Source of the DNA: Pisaster brevispinus
Lineage: Eukaryota > Echinodermata > Asteroidea > Forcipulatida > Asteriidae
Assembly (NCBI GenBank): GCA_023634235.1
Contig: JAMKCF010000001.1
Location: forward strand, 12,038,258-12,102,257
DNA length: 64,000 nucleotides
Direction of reading: 5' to 3'
Part shown: positions 21,501 to 33,799 of the stretch, piece by piece
How positions within the stretch are numbered: position 1 is the stretch's first letter
Layout of the letters: every line of letters begins with the position of its first letter
Notes under the pieces: generated by a model
Seen by the model: only the letters and a program-made list of their open reading frames with translations
What the model was told of the DNA's origin: nothing
Databases searched by the model: none
Made by a program: the position numbers and the translations under genes

Positions 21501-23553
21501 CCAGAAGTAAAGGTCAACATTGGGTCACGGTAACCCCAAGTTCAATCTTCAATGTTCAAAGGATCTAATAACTGAAAAGAAATGGAACATGGTTTGTGTA
21601 ATTTTCGAGATATGGTCCCAGTCTGTAACTGAAAAGAACTTGAAATGCACATTATTATCGTTTCCAATCAGGCTCGTAGACTCGTTGACTCTTTGCTTTT
21701 GGTAAGCAGAGCCATGTTTTTGGGCCTGGGTCTCACAACTTAGTGTATAAAGTGAACTACCCCTCATTTAAACAAATGAGCCCAATTACATGGCTCTGGT
21801 TACTGCCGAAATCCATGCTTACGGTCACCATTCTCCCCTTATTTTTCAAGCGTCGAATTTCTGCGCTAGCTGTGTAAGCGAAGAATGCCTAGTTACGTGA
21901 AGAACATACAAGAAAAAAAGCCGTTATTCTCTGCTTACCACTGAAATACGCTTGACGTAAGCACAGAATTCTCTGCTTCGGTAAGCGTCGTTTTTTTGCT
22001 TACGGTAAGCAGAGTCATGAAATTGGGTCCAGGTCTCACAAGTTAGTACGCAAACCACACAAGACTGTATCATGGAATAGATGGTTTCACAATTTAGTAC
22101 GTAAAGCAATCACACCACAGGTCTCACAATTTAGTAAGTAAAGCAATCACACCACAGGTCTCACAAGTTAGTAAGTAAAGATTGGTCTATGCTGTTGTAT
22201 TAAAATCATAACTGCCAAAAAAAAACAAAAAAAACATTTTAATATCGTGTTTGTAATTTTTGTTGCGATAAAATATTAAATGCGGTATAAGTTAATAAGT
22301 TAGTACGTAACACGAACTGCCACTCTTATCAAAGAATTATGAATTCAAAACGAATTATGATTTCGAAACGAAATATTAATTCGAAACGAATTATTAATTC
22401 AAAACAAATCATTAATCTGTTACTACGCCTGCTCTCCGCTGATAACATCTCAGTGCATGCCACAATTGCGCTTTAGTAGCGCATAAAAATTTTGGGTAGA
22501 CGTATTAAATTTTGGTCTATGCTTATGTACTAACATTTGTTGTGTCTTTTTAATACTTAATGTTTTTGTTGGGCTAAAATAGTAAATATTGGATATGACT
22601 TTATTGTTCATTTTGGCTCTTCATGCACACCCATGAAAAATGTATTTTTTCTTTTCTACACCTTTCCCCATTCAGCTACAATTCGAGCCTCATTGCAACC
22701 CCAACAGGTTTGTTGTTTGCTACATAGTGATTTCCCGAAGTAATGCATTCGCACAAGAACCTTAAAAACGTGGTTTCAGGCATAGCCTTGTTTCCTTCAC
22801 GATTCAACTTCAAGTAATGCCTTTGCATAAGAAACCTAAAAGATCGTTTTCCGGTGAACGGGACCCAAGCGCAGACAAGTCTGACACGCGGGCCACATTG
22901 CCCCATCACACGGCGTTCTATTTCCAACGTTCACGCTGAATAACAAGATCTGAACGGACACGTCGCTCTGCGCTGAGAGCAAGACAATTCTTCTCGATTC
23001 TTGGGAATGAACGTAGACTTGTGCTAGTCGGCGCAGGAATGACTCTTTATAATATACTCTACATACAAAATACGCATATTCACGGGTTATTTGGGTTTGC
23101 GACTTGATCGAGTTTCAAGAAAGCAAACAAGAGTACCGTTAAACTGGTATAGCGCCCTCAATTGTATAAAAAGCATCCCATGTGTTTTGAACACGTAAGA
23201 AAATGCGCAATAGATGACGTAATTGTGACGTCGTTCCACATTTTAGGCCGGAAAGCACATCTACAGTATCTCAGAAGTCTAAAACTTAAACAAGTTTGAC
23301 GCTCGGGTGTTTACTTTTCGAGATATGATGCTGTCAAGATTGGCTAATTAAATATTCACCTCGCTGTAAAGTGGCTAATTAATTAAGAATTTAAATATTT
23401 TTTACATTAGGAGTCAAGCTTATGTTCTAAGCTTCAATTTGATATATGATTCAACTCTTTCCTATTTACGCTCTAGGATATTAGGCTTAAAGAAAAAACG
23501 TGTACAAATGCTATGGGATTTAGGCGGAAACAAAGAATAATAATAATAATAAT
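21501..23553 (+). repeat. Long repeat unit R, copy 2 (5' shortened)
   Basis: Follows copy 1 directly after its AAT tail. It starts inside the 131-bp repeat and lacks most of the first kilobase of the unit (a jump near 21,620-21,690 from the 131-bp repeat into the GTAAGC block). It then runs collinearly with copy 1 to the tail 'aaagaataataataataat'. Confidence 0.85.
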
Positions 23554-26209
23554 AACTAGACATTGAGGTGTTTGTGAACAAACACAAAGCTGTTCCGTTT
23601 TGTTGTGCTTTGATTCAACCCAATTTCAATCTTCAATGCACAAGGGGTCTATAACTGAAAAGAAATTGAAAACCGGGTGTTTAGTTCTTAAGATACGGTC
23701 CCACTTCCGGTTGACCCGTAAGTAAAGGTCAACATCGGGTCACGGTAACCCAAGTTCATTCTTCAATGTTCAAAGGATCTAATAACTGAAAAGAAATAGA
23801 ATTGGATTGTGTAGTTCTTGAGATATGGTCCCACTTCTGGTTGACCCAGAAGTAAAGGTTAACATGGGGTCACAGTAACCCAAGTTCAATCTTCAATGCT
23901 CAATGAATCTATAACTGAAACGAACTTGAAATGCACATAAATATCGTTTCCAATCAGGCTCATAGTCTTTGTTTTAAGAAAACTGTGCTTGAGGTATTAA
24001 ATGCAAGAAACATTGAACGCTAGAGGGCGTTCCACAACAATTCAATTTCACATGCTCATTTATTTTGCAGGATGATTGTACAGAGCCAAATAATATTGCA
24101 CTGAAGAGGCAATGCTTTTGATCACAACCGCAGATGTGTTAACGTTTTTTTTACTCTAAATTTTGTTATCGAGGAACATGTCTCACAAGTTAGCATGTAT
24201 ACTAAGCCTGTGACGGTTACACGGTTAACCAACCGATCAACCGGTTAAACATTTACATTTTTACGGTTCGGATAAGCGTAAAACAATTCAATCAAAAAGT
24301 GCCGCGAAACATTGACTATAATAATTGCCTAGTTACATCAAGTACACACGCGCACAAGCTGAAATTCTCTGCTAACCCCTGAAATACGCTTGACGTAAGC
24401 TCGGAACTTGCTGCCGTAAGCGTTGATTATTTGCTTTTGGTAAGCAGAGCCATGTATTCGGGCCTGGGTCTCACAACTTAGCGTATAAAGTGAACCATCC
24501 CTCATTTAAACAAATGAGCCCAATTACATGGCTCTGGTTACTGCCGAAATCCATGCTTACTGTCACCATTCTCCGCTTTTTTTGTAAGCGTCAAATTTCT
24601 GCGCTAGCTGTGTAAGCGAAGAATGCCTAGTTACGTGAAGTACACGAGAAAACGCCGAAATTCTCTGCTAACCCCGAAATACGCTTGACGTAAGCACGGA
24701 ATTCTCTGCTTCCGTAAGCGCCGTTTTTTTGCTTACGGTAAGCAGAGTCATGAAATTGGGTCCAGGTCTCACAAGTTAGTACGCAAAGCAATCATGCACA
24801 CCACAGGTCTCACAATTTAGTAAGTGAAGTGATCACACCACAGGTCTCACAATTCAGTAAGTAAAGATTGGTCTATGCTGTTGTATTAAAATCATAATTG
24901 TAAAAAAACCCAACTTTTTAATACCCTGTATGTAATTTTTGTTGCGATAAAATATTAAATGCGGTATAAGTTAATAAGTTAGTACGTAACACGAACTGCC
25001 ACTCTTATCAAAGAATTATTAATTCGAAACGAATTATGAATTCGAAACGAATTATTAATTCAAAACGAATCATTAATCTGTTACTACGCCTGCTTTCCGC
25101 TGATAACATCTCAGTGCATGGCACAATTGCGCTTTAGTAGCACATAATAATTTTGGGTAGACGATTTAAATTTTGGTCAATGCTATTGTACTAACATTTG
25201 TTGTGTCTTTTTAATACTGAATGTTTTTGTTGGGCTAAAAGAGTAAATATTGGATATGACTTTATTGTTCATTTTGACTCTTCATGCACACCCATGATTT
25301 TTTTTTCTTGTCTACACCTTTCCCCATTCAGCTACAATTCGAGCCTCATTGCAACCCCCAACAGGTTTGTTGTTTGCTACATAGTGATTTCCCGAAGTAA
25401 TGCATTCGCACAAGAACCTTAAAAACGTAGCCTTGTTTTCTTCACGATTCAGCTTCAAGTAATGCGTTTGCATTAGAAACCTAAAAGATCGTTTTCCGGT
25501 GAACGGGACCCAAGCGCAGACAAGTCTGACACGCGGGCAACATCGTCCCAACATACGGCGTTCGATTGTCTACGTTCACGCTGAATAACAACAAGATCTG
25601 AGCGGACACGACGCTCTGCGCTGAGAGCAAGAAAAATTCTTCTCGATTCTTGTGAATGAACGTAAACTTGTGCTAGTCGGCGCAGGAATGACTCTTTATA
25701 ACATACTCTACATACAAATGCAACAACACGGGTCAATGGGTTTAGGAGGACTTGATCGAATTTCAAGAAAGCAAGCGAGAGCACCGTTAAACTGGTATAG
25801 CGCCCTCAATTGTTTAAAAAGCATCCCATGTGTTTTGTACACGGGCTAAAATGCGCAATAGATGACGTAATTGTGACGTCGTTCCACATTTTAGGCCGGA
25901 AAGCACATCTACAGTATCTCAGAAGTCTAAAACTGAAACAAGTTTGACGATCGGGGGTATACTTTTTGAGTTATGGTGCTTTCAAGATTGGCTAATTAAA
26001 TATTCACCTCGCTGTAAAGTGGCTAATTAATTAAGAATTTTAATATTTTTTACATTAAGAGTCAAGTTTATGTTCTAAGCTTCAATTTGATATATGATTC
26101 AACTCTTTCCTATTTACGCTCTAGGATATAAGGCTTAAAGAAAAAACGTGTACAAATGCTATGGGATTTAGGGTGGAAACAAAGAATAATAATAATAATA
26201 AAAATAATA
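23554..26209 (+). repeat. Long repeat unit R, copy 3
   Basis: Begins at 'aactagacattgaggtgttt', as copy 1 does. It has fewer 131-bp repeats and two 300-bp blocks, then the same 3' half. It ends in 'aaagaataataataataata' and passes into the hairpin array. Local identity to copy 1 is very high (for example 25,312-25,554 versus 20,600-20,850). Confidence 0.85.
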
Positions 26210-26258
26210 AAAATCTCGACGAAAACAATAGCTGTTCCGACTGAAAGTTCGGAACAGC

Positions 26259-26291
<33 letters not shown>

Positions 26292-26464
26292 TAATAAAAA
26301 TCTCGACGAAAACAATACCTGTTCCGACTGAAAGGTCGGAACAGCTAATAAAAATAATAAAAATCTCGACAAAAACAATACCTGTTCCGACTGTATGTCG
26401 GAACAGCTAATAATAAAAATCTCGACGAAAACAATACCTGTTCCGACTGTAGTCGGAACAGCTA
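26210..26464. repeat. Hairpin minisatellite array (right)
   Basis: Four hairpins at about 26,231, 26,318, 26,381 and 26,438. The arms CTGTTCCGAC/GTCGGAACAG are constant (one arm mismatch in the first), and the loops differ: about tgaaa, tgaaag, tgtat, tgta. Spacers are (AAT)n plus 'aaatctcgacgaaaacaat'. No open frame is meaningful here. Confidence 0.9.
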
Positions 26465-27617
26465 AAAAGGGAATTGTGAGTGCTGCTTTTACTTTTGGCA
26501 TATTCTCTTGATTCCCGAACGGCTCCTGGTGAAGCCTATTTATTTCCTTTGGAAAGAAAGATCTGCTGCTAGTTCAGCTTGTACGTATGGCAGAAAGCTT
26601 ACAAAAAAATAAGCAAAACATTAACTTATATTCACCTGCTTGGCTCAGGTGGTCCAGCATATGGGGAGTTTTATCGGATATTTGCTTGACAGTAAACTTG
26701 TCCTTCATTACAATATGCTCCGACACCACTTTAGCCTAAGAAAAGTCAATCAATCACAGTTATTATGATATAATCTGTACAACTTGAAAACACTGTCATT
26801 TCATTGGTTGAACATACATGCCTAATTAGTAAATGAACTAATTAGTAAATGTACCATTTCACATGGCCTCAGTGCCTTGGGAATATAACACGACAGAGTT
26901 TACTATTGGCAGTCGTTCATCCTAAAGCACTTACAGGCACAAATTTTTTTAAATGTACATTTAGAAAAACACCCTTGTTTTCCGGAAGATACATTCTGTT
27001 GAGGGATCTCCAATGGAGGGAATGTAGGGCAACAAAGTAAACTACACCCTTGGCTGTGGAACAGTTTAAAGCAAACTCGAATAAAGATTTCACTCACAAA
27101 GCCTGTAATCACATGGCAAGGGGAGGGGGAGGGGGAGGGGGAGGGGGAGCAAACCAGTGAATTCCAATTCATAAAACATCGCTTTACGGCCGAGTAAGAA
27201 TCAAGTCCCCGATTTAGAATTCACAGCATGTGATCCAAAGAGCAGGCGACGCGATATCCTTCCGACGACCTGCTGACCAACAGACCAACCGTACGTCTAG
27301 TGTCAGTGGTGTAGCACCGAGTGTGAGTCACGACACAAGAAGAGAGGTAAGCATGTCAAAAAATTTTGTTTTGTTGTCAACAATTGTGTGCAAGTAAAAC
27401 ACGTGTGGGCCATGGTCGGTCGGGTCTACAACCTCGAGCTCCGCATAGAGCAAGTAGTAATTGTTGACACAGGACGGGAGCGATCAGCCGGAAATGGGTC
27501 TGCCTGATCATCACGTAATGAGTTGGCCGTAATCGTACTCGGGCGGTAAACGCAGGTTCCCAGTTGGGGTATAATCTTATTCAGGCTCGGGTCGGCCAAG
27601 AGATACGAGTGGAAATG
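26465..27617. other. No gene seen
   Basis: Mixed DNA without motifs. At 27,310-27,349 a short stretch ends in a good donor ('agag|gtaagc') and could be a non-coding first exon, but there is nothing to support it further. Confidence 0.35.
27115..27150. repeat. (GGGGAG)n tract
   Basis: Six or more G-runs of four to five spaced by single A's. It could form a G-quadruplex on the plus strand. Confidence 0.9.
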
Positions 27618-27866
27618 CCGCGATTTTTTTTCTGTGCATCAAAATTGCCACAAGACCTGATCTCAGCCAATCATGCGCAGTTTGCTTCGTGCATATGTGT
27701 AGGAGGCGCAACACCACGTGTGTATGGGTCTGTCTCGTACGCTGTGATGTGCGAGGCATGGTATAAATAATGTATGAAATAGTCGACGTCAGCATACAAA
27801 ACTTTGTGCGTGATTGGCTGAGATTGTGTGCTGTGGAAATTTTGATGTACAGAAAAAAAAATCGCG
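27618..27866. mobile_element. ~250-bp MITE with ~55-bp inverted repeats
   Basis: The left end 'cgcgattttttttctgtgca' through 'tctcagccaatcatgcgca' is the inverse of the right end 'tgcgtgattggctgaga' to 'gtacagaaaaaaaaatcgcg'. The middle has no coding content. It has the form of a non-autonomous DNA transposon. Target duplication is not clear. Confidence 0.75.
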
Positions 27867-27879
27867 CAAACTGCAAGCA

Positions 27880-27936
27880 TAAGTCGAGGGGTCGAGGGGG
27901 TCGTGGGTCGTGGGGGTCAAGGGGGTCGAGGGGGTT
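27880..27936 (+). repeat. GTCGAGGGG/GTCGTGGGG repeat
   Basis: About seven ~9-bp copies of 'gtcgaggggg' or 'gtcgtggggg'. G-rich, with quadruplex potential. Confidence 0.8.
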
Positions 27937-28726
27937 TTAGAACAATCCTACATATACATGTAATTTGGTATTTGGTATATTCTCACTAGTGGTCCTTTCC
28001 CAACTATACCTGCCATCGGGCACACGCGCTGCTCCAGCAATGTCATTGCCATATCATGAGGTTGGTTGTTTAAAGAGGGTAGTTGCTGTTGCCATTTCCG
28101 GTAAAGGTATTATCAATTATGTTGAATGTTTTTCTTTTAAGGTTTCCTACTGCAGCCGATTAGGTGGAAGTGACATGAATGACTTGGTGCAGAATGTACT
28201 GAACAGGTTTTAACCATTACTGATAACAAGTATAGAGGTCTGAAATATAGACAGAACTTTGAATGTCTTCTCTAAAAACTGACTTGGATGTATATTGTGG
28301 TAACTTACTGAACAGGTAGATATGTCTCCTGTACTACGACATGTATTGACTTGTTATTATCAAACTTTAACAGGATGATGACTCCTACCCTCCAAGTGGA
28401 GTTTAACATGAAGGGGCTGAACAAAAAGAAGATGGCGTTTGGCAAAACTGCTTAATGTGCAGTAACTGAAGATACACAACTGTATTTGAAAAGTCATATT
28501 CAATTAAACAGTTATAAACTTCAAGAAGAGAAATTAAGTTTCTGCGAAATTACATTTCTGGAGTTTTCTGGTTGAATGCTCCACCCTTTTTACAAAATGC
28601 AAAAAGTAGTAACACATCTGATCTGATCGGATATACCAAGTGAACTGATCAACCAATCAGATGTTATGAAATACATGTAACCGATCTGGTGGAACATGCA
28701 ACCACACATATGCTGTTTTATATCAG

Positions 28727-29921
28727 ATGCTTGACTACTGCAGTAATGACTTGCTTGAAATCCCTGCAGATATATGCTGCACATCGAGGGCACAGGAATG
28801 GCATGTACCAAGAACGGAAGTGGTGGAATCGCTACCAGTTATGGGTGCCTGTTTTGCTAAACCTGAAACTGATAGAGAACACCACAGAAAGAAATTACCT
28901 GTGTTTTGTAAGTTCTATGACCCGAGGAGGCCATTCATGAAAGCTTCACAGTTGGATCAACGAGACTATCATGTTGAAAGACTTAAAGGCATGAATGAAA
29001 AGCCACCGTTTTCTTACTTGCTTGGAGCAGGTACGTCTAAGAGTGTGAACACTGCAATAGGCAATGTGCCCTTGGGCTCATGCCTCTCCTACCAGCTGTC
29101 AAACTTTGGCCGCCTGAAAGTAAATTTTTTGCCAGAGAACTCCAAACAGTTGACAGCCCTGTTTCTTGCAAGGGCTTCCCTGATTTGCCAATCTTAAATG
29201 AAGTAAATTACTGCTGTGGAAATATCGACCAGAACTGGTTAAATACTCTTCATGTTGATTGTCCATCTGATTTGGAAAGAGTGACAGTCCAGCAGAGTTT
29301 GTCATCGGAATGCCTTCGACTGACCGCTTCTAAATTTGGAAAGGTGAACAAGAGTGGCAGAGTCTACTGAATCTTTCTTTAAAAGTATATTTGACCCTAA
29401 CAACTTGAGTCACATCAAGTCTGTAAAACATGGTCAGACTAATGAAAACTCGGCAAAAGATGTCTATGTCAGTGAGTGCTCAAATAGGGTCAAGAAGTTT
29501 AGAATTTTTGATTGTGGGTTAGTCGTCCGACATGATTTGCTTCACCTAGGAGCCACTCCAGATGCTAAGGTGTATGATCCCTCAGCCGAGAGCCCTTTTG
29601 GTCTATTGGAAGTAAAGTGCCCACTGGTCAATAAATCACAGACACTAGAAGAGACTGCCGAGTCACAAAAGTTCTACTTGGAAAAGGATGGTGGGTTCTC
29701 CCTCAAAAGACGCCATGCTCATGGATACTTTGAACAAGTTCAGGGAGTTAGCAATAACTGGATTGCCTTGGTGTGACTTTGTCGTCTACTTGTCGGATTC
29801 TAGGGAAATGGCAGTCATAAAGATTGACTTTGATCAAATTTACTGGAACAGTCTGTCGACAAAGTTGAATGACTTTTATTTCAAGTCCATTCCTTACTTA
29901 AAGTCTTTAGCAAAAAAATAG
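28727..29921 (+). pseudogene. YqaJ-like exonuclease of an ISL2EU-type transposon
   Basis: Several frames join into one protein-like reading. An N-terminal part has 'EWHVPRTEV' and 'KPPFSYLLGAG' (28,727-29,170). Next comes 'LRLTASKFGKV' (29,310), the R.TAS.FG signature of YqaJ/lambda-exonuclease-like nucleases. A central part (29,354-29,770) has 'HLGATPDAKVYDP' and 'GLLEVKCP', the D...EVK metal-binding core, and then 'YFEQVQ'. A C-terminal part (29,770-29,921) is in another frame. Frameshifts near 29,190, 29,350 and 29,760 break it. Proteins of this family accompany ISL2EU transposases, and the THAP-DDE gene converging from 32.6 kb fits that pairing. Exons upstream of 28,727 (perhaps 27,965-28,213) are uncertain. 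Confidence 0.7.
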
Positions 29922-31498
29922 ATGTAAATGGTTTTCAAAAGCAAAATTCTTGTTGTAAAGAAGAAAGTCTGAAGCCTATTCTTTAATAGCCTAAATCTTT
30001 TTTTTAAATGCATGAACACCAGATTCAACCACAGATAAACTTTTGAGTATGCATTGGCCTTCTTTCAAGAACAATAAGAAATAGTCACCATTGACAAAGA
30101 TGCATGTGGATATTATTTCCACACTTAACATACACAAAAGTGTGACATTTTAGGGAGGCATAATAACAAGAAGTTATTTTGACCCATTTACTTTCAAAAC
30201 CCACAAGGATTGTACTTTCAAGAATTTGACAAATGCTCTAGTATTTAAGAAACTAGAGGAGATAATCTTATAAAGATAATCCTCATACGTATGTACAAGG
30301 GACAGACGTTTTTTATAAAATGGTAAAATTTATCCTAAATAAAATATTTGACCATTATTTTGTGTAAACACAATTCTACAGACCATTAATTAAGGATGAT
30401 TAAGAGCCAAAACCCAGACAATCCTCTGGTTCTTGAAGAAATTACAGTGTTCATTCTGAATTTTACATATAAACAAGGAAACAAATTATTTGTCACAAAA
30501 TGTCTTTAAGTTGCACATTTGTCATTGTTTACTTCCTTAATACCCAGAGGAATGTCTAAGATTTGACTGTTTACAACCTAGTCTAAGGGTGTGGAATATT
30601 AATTGAACAGCATTTGTTATATATTTTGTTCTACTTGTACTACCCTGGCTATTCTGTCTGCTTTTGTTGCATTTAAAACATTTTAACAGGCATGATAATC
30701 GACCCTTAAAAAAGTAGGATTTTTCAAAACTGGGGGGCATTCTGGACCCAAGTTTTGCAAGTTTGGCCGCTGGCTGCAAACAAATTTAAACAAGAACCTG
30801 GAAATAGTTGGAAAAAATGCTCCCATGTACAGAATGGAGCATTGTATAATTTGTTTTATTTGTAGTCGTATATACTGAATTTGATGATGACATCTAAAAC
30901 AAAACAAACTTTAAAAAAATTTATATTATGCATTTTTTCCGAAAGTACAACTTCAGAAGAGTGACACGTCCTTTAATAATGGAAAACGAAGACATAAAAT
31001 TGCAATATTGTTTAGAATTTCATTGTAAAGTTATGTTACATTGGTTTCAATATTATTTATTGCAAGTATACCATGGACCTGCAAGTATTCAGTAAACACT
31101 TTAAATGATGTGCTCTTAACTAATGTATGGTTGTAAAAGGTCACTGTTATTTAAACTGTTGGAAGTCATGACATTGGTTAAAAATATTGAAAAAATACAA
31201 ACTGTTGGCTTTTCTCAAAATGTCTGTTATTATGCTTAACCCATGTCCGCCAAGCTACGTGATAATCCAGAGAAACCAAAACGCTACAAACGCCAGAGAA
31301 AATTGTCGAAGGAAAACATTTCGTTGTTGACTGTTGTACATTAAAACGGTATAAAACAAAGTGTTACTGTCAGTGATTACATTATTTATTTGATAAATGT
31401 TCCCAGATGTGTGAGTTAACAATAAGTGTATGTGCAGGCGCTCAGGTACATTCAGCATTTTCGGTAATTAAACGCTTAGGCGGATAGGGGTTAAAGCT
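29922..31498. other. Intergenic region between two convergent element genes
   Basis: AT-rich, with no coding frame of note. It separates the 3' ends of the YqaJ-like and THAP-DDE genes. Short minus-strand frames at 30,537-30,907 and 31,255-31,458 have no motifs. Confidence 0.45.
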
Positions 31499-32530
31499 TC
31501 AATCAGCTTGATCTACTGTGAGGACAGGATTTTGAAAGTTGGACAACAAGCAAACTACAGTCCAAATCTGATTAATTGTTCCAAACATAGCAATGGGTAT
31601 TGGAGATAGAAAAATTTTGAACCTTTTCATTTTCCCTATTGCCCTTTCAACATGTATGCGATGTTTTGCTATAGTTTGTGTTCGAACCACATCATGGGCA
31701 CTGAAGCACCCCTTTTCTCTGAGAAAAGGAGATACGTTCAGTTTCAATCCAAGCTTTTCGAGTTCTTCACCAGTGGTAAACCCTTTGTCTGCCATGACTG
31801 GTCGCCTTCTTTAATCTCTCCACATTGTTTTTTCAATTCTAGAACTTTCAAGAATTCACTTCGTCTGACTAATTCCTTATCGCTAATTGAACCTTCGTAC
31901 AGCTGAGAAACGTTCCATAGTTGGGCAAACAAATTGAAAGATCTCTTTAAACCTCTCAAACGATGAAAATCCTGTAAAATGCATAAAAAGTTCTTGTTCC
32001 TTTCGCAGACTCCTGCACTTTGAACGCAGATGGTTGACTGAAAAAGCATGTCTGCATGGCAAGCCCTCTGCTTTTGGTTCACAGTCTTCAACAGAATATT
32101 GCGTTTTCTAGGAAACTGTAGACTCTGGGTCTTTAGGATCAATAGGATCACCATCTCCCTCCGAGGCAGTGTCAGTTTTTTCTTCCTCATCCTGTCGCCA
32201 ATCTGTTAGCTTTTTAACTACGGGTCTTTCATCTACAGATGAAGAGTCTGTTTCGCCTTGAGCTGTCTGTGTCCATACAAATTTTGAAGGAAATGCACTT
32301 TTCTTCAGTCGTTGTCTGTGACAGCCAATACCAGTGAAGTCATTTCTTGTAAAATGACTGGAACATACTTTGGAACAGTCTTTCAATGAAACATGTTTTT
32401 TGTCCCTCTTTATTCTGTTTAACCATTTGTTGAGAAGAAGGGGTTCTTTAGAGGGAATTGAGTGGAATGACAACTCTGAGTGATTGTTTGATGTATTGTG
32501 GCATCCATAAACGATACAGTGATGAGGCAT
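31499..32530 (-). pseudogene. THAP-domain DDE transposase (ISL2EU-like)
   Basis: Minus strand. A start at 32,530 begins 'MPHHCIVYGCHN', with the second half of the C2CH zinc site in 'CSKVCSSHF' and the 'FPSKF' end of a THAP DNA-binding domain. An acidic linker follows to 32,108. After frame changes come 'FSSFERFKEIFQFVCP' (helix-turn-helix region), 'LYEGSISDKELVRRSEF', then 'MADKGFTTGEELEKLG' and 'HRIHVERAIGKMKRF' (31,795-31,499). The last is the C-terminal Asp and Glu region of a DDE_Tnp_4 transposase. The segment that should hold the first catalytic Asp is deleted around 31,950. It is inactive. The start was chosen because it directly precedes the first zinc ligands and follows a 'tttcag' acceptor-like site. 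Confidence 0.8.
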
Positions 32531-33596
32531 TTCTGAAAACAACACGTTGAGAAAGGTTAAGAAAAGCGTCAAAACCCTGTTACAAACCAATGATTTAACC
32601 TGAATAATTATTGACTTACTGAAGTTTCCCATAAATGGATCCAGTTGCTAGACTGGGCCCCACAAAGCTGTCAGTAATTTGGCAAAATAAATTAACACCA
32701 ATGCACGCACCAATTTATCGTCCAGGCTTTTTTGAGGAAGAGGAGGTTGGGAGCTTTTTTACTTCAAAAATGTTTTTCCTAAGATGACGGCCAATCATTT
32801 AATTAAAAATGGCCATCAGTCAAAATATCATTCAAAAGGTGTTTACATCCTGGCTTAATGAAAAATGATGCTAATATTTTCAAAGAAAATTTACTGAAGC
32901 TGCATAATTCTACATTTTTATATTCTAAAATTCCTTGATTAGAAGGGGTAGCTGTAGCAACTGGAGTCTGACAACGTGTTTCCTGTGTGATTCCTTTGTC
33001 TGTTAAAATTATGCAAGGTTTAAAAGCTCAATATTCCAACCCTATTTTAGTTTTACTTTGACAATACATGTTTACATTCATGTTCGACGGCGGTAGTTTC
33101 ACGTTACTATTAGTTACTATTAACCTTGTTGAGTACGCTCAAAAAACCTCTTTTTTGTGGAATATTGGTAATTTATAAAACGGTTATGTGATGTAAACCA
33201 TTGTCACAACATACAACTTTAATAATAGGGGTTTGTAAATGTTTTAAGTCATATTTACCCCCCAAAACGGCCGATTGTTGGTCCACTCAGAATCCGCATG
33301 TCAAACTCTCATAGTCTTTGCACGTAAAACAACAACTGCACTGCCGAAATCCGACTGAATACCCACTGGAGGTCACGTGATCACATGTAAACATTGGGAG
33401 CGCAATCGGTCTATTGTTTTTCTGATTGGATACTTTGGGATCTCCTTTTGCATTAAAACTGAGAAAACTTGTAATATCATTGGTATGCTGGTTTTAAGCC
33501 GTCTGCAAAAGTGGTCAGAGGCAAGATAAACATATTGCAAGATTTGAAACTTTGCATGGTGGGAATACAATCAAGTAAGGTTTGGGGTGATGCCAT
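32531..33596. other. No gene seen; probable end region of the ISL2EU-like element
   Basis: This is 5' flank of the THAP gene. I could not find terminal inverted repeats by eye between here and 27.9-28.0 kb. Confidence 0.35.
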
Positions 33597-33701
33597 GTAA
33601 ATAAATCTCTTCATGAGCTATGGTGGCTCCGAGAAGAACCAGTGGTAAACAACTTGATGCTTCGATCAGAAACACCAAAGATCAGAAAGAGATTTATTTA
33701 C
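33597..33701. repeat. ~105-bp foldback
   Basis: 'gtaaataaatctctt' (33,597) and 'aagagatttatttac' (33,687) are perfect 15-bp inverted repeats around 'gctatggtggctccgagaag'. It looks like a very small MITE. Confidence 0.6.
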
Positions 33702-33799
33702 TTGGTGTCTCCGCAAACCTCACTTGGTTAATGAGCATAGTTACTCAACTTCTGAAATACATCAAGCACAGTCATTACAAATGCTTTAATACATTTCTC

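Noticed and set aside
26210..26464. Resemblance to a CRISPR array (short repeats with variable parts)
   Set aside because: The repeats are hairpins with 4-8-base loops and AAT spacers in a eukaryotic genome. There are no spacer-length variable segments and no cas genes.
26210..26464. Hammerhead or other self-cleaving ribozyme in the hairpin array
   Set aside because: I looked for CTGATGA...GAAA core motifs around the stems; 'cgacgaaaac' is present but the rest of a hammerhead core is not.
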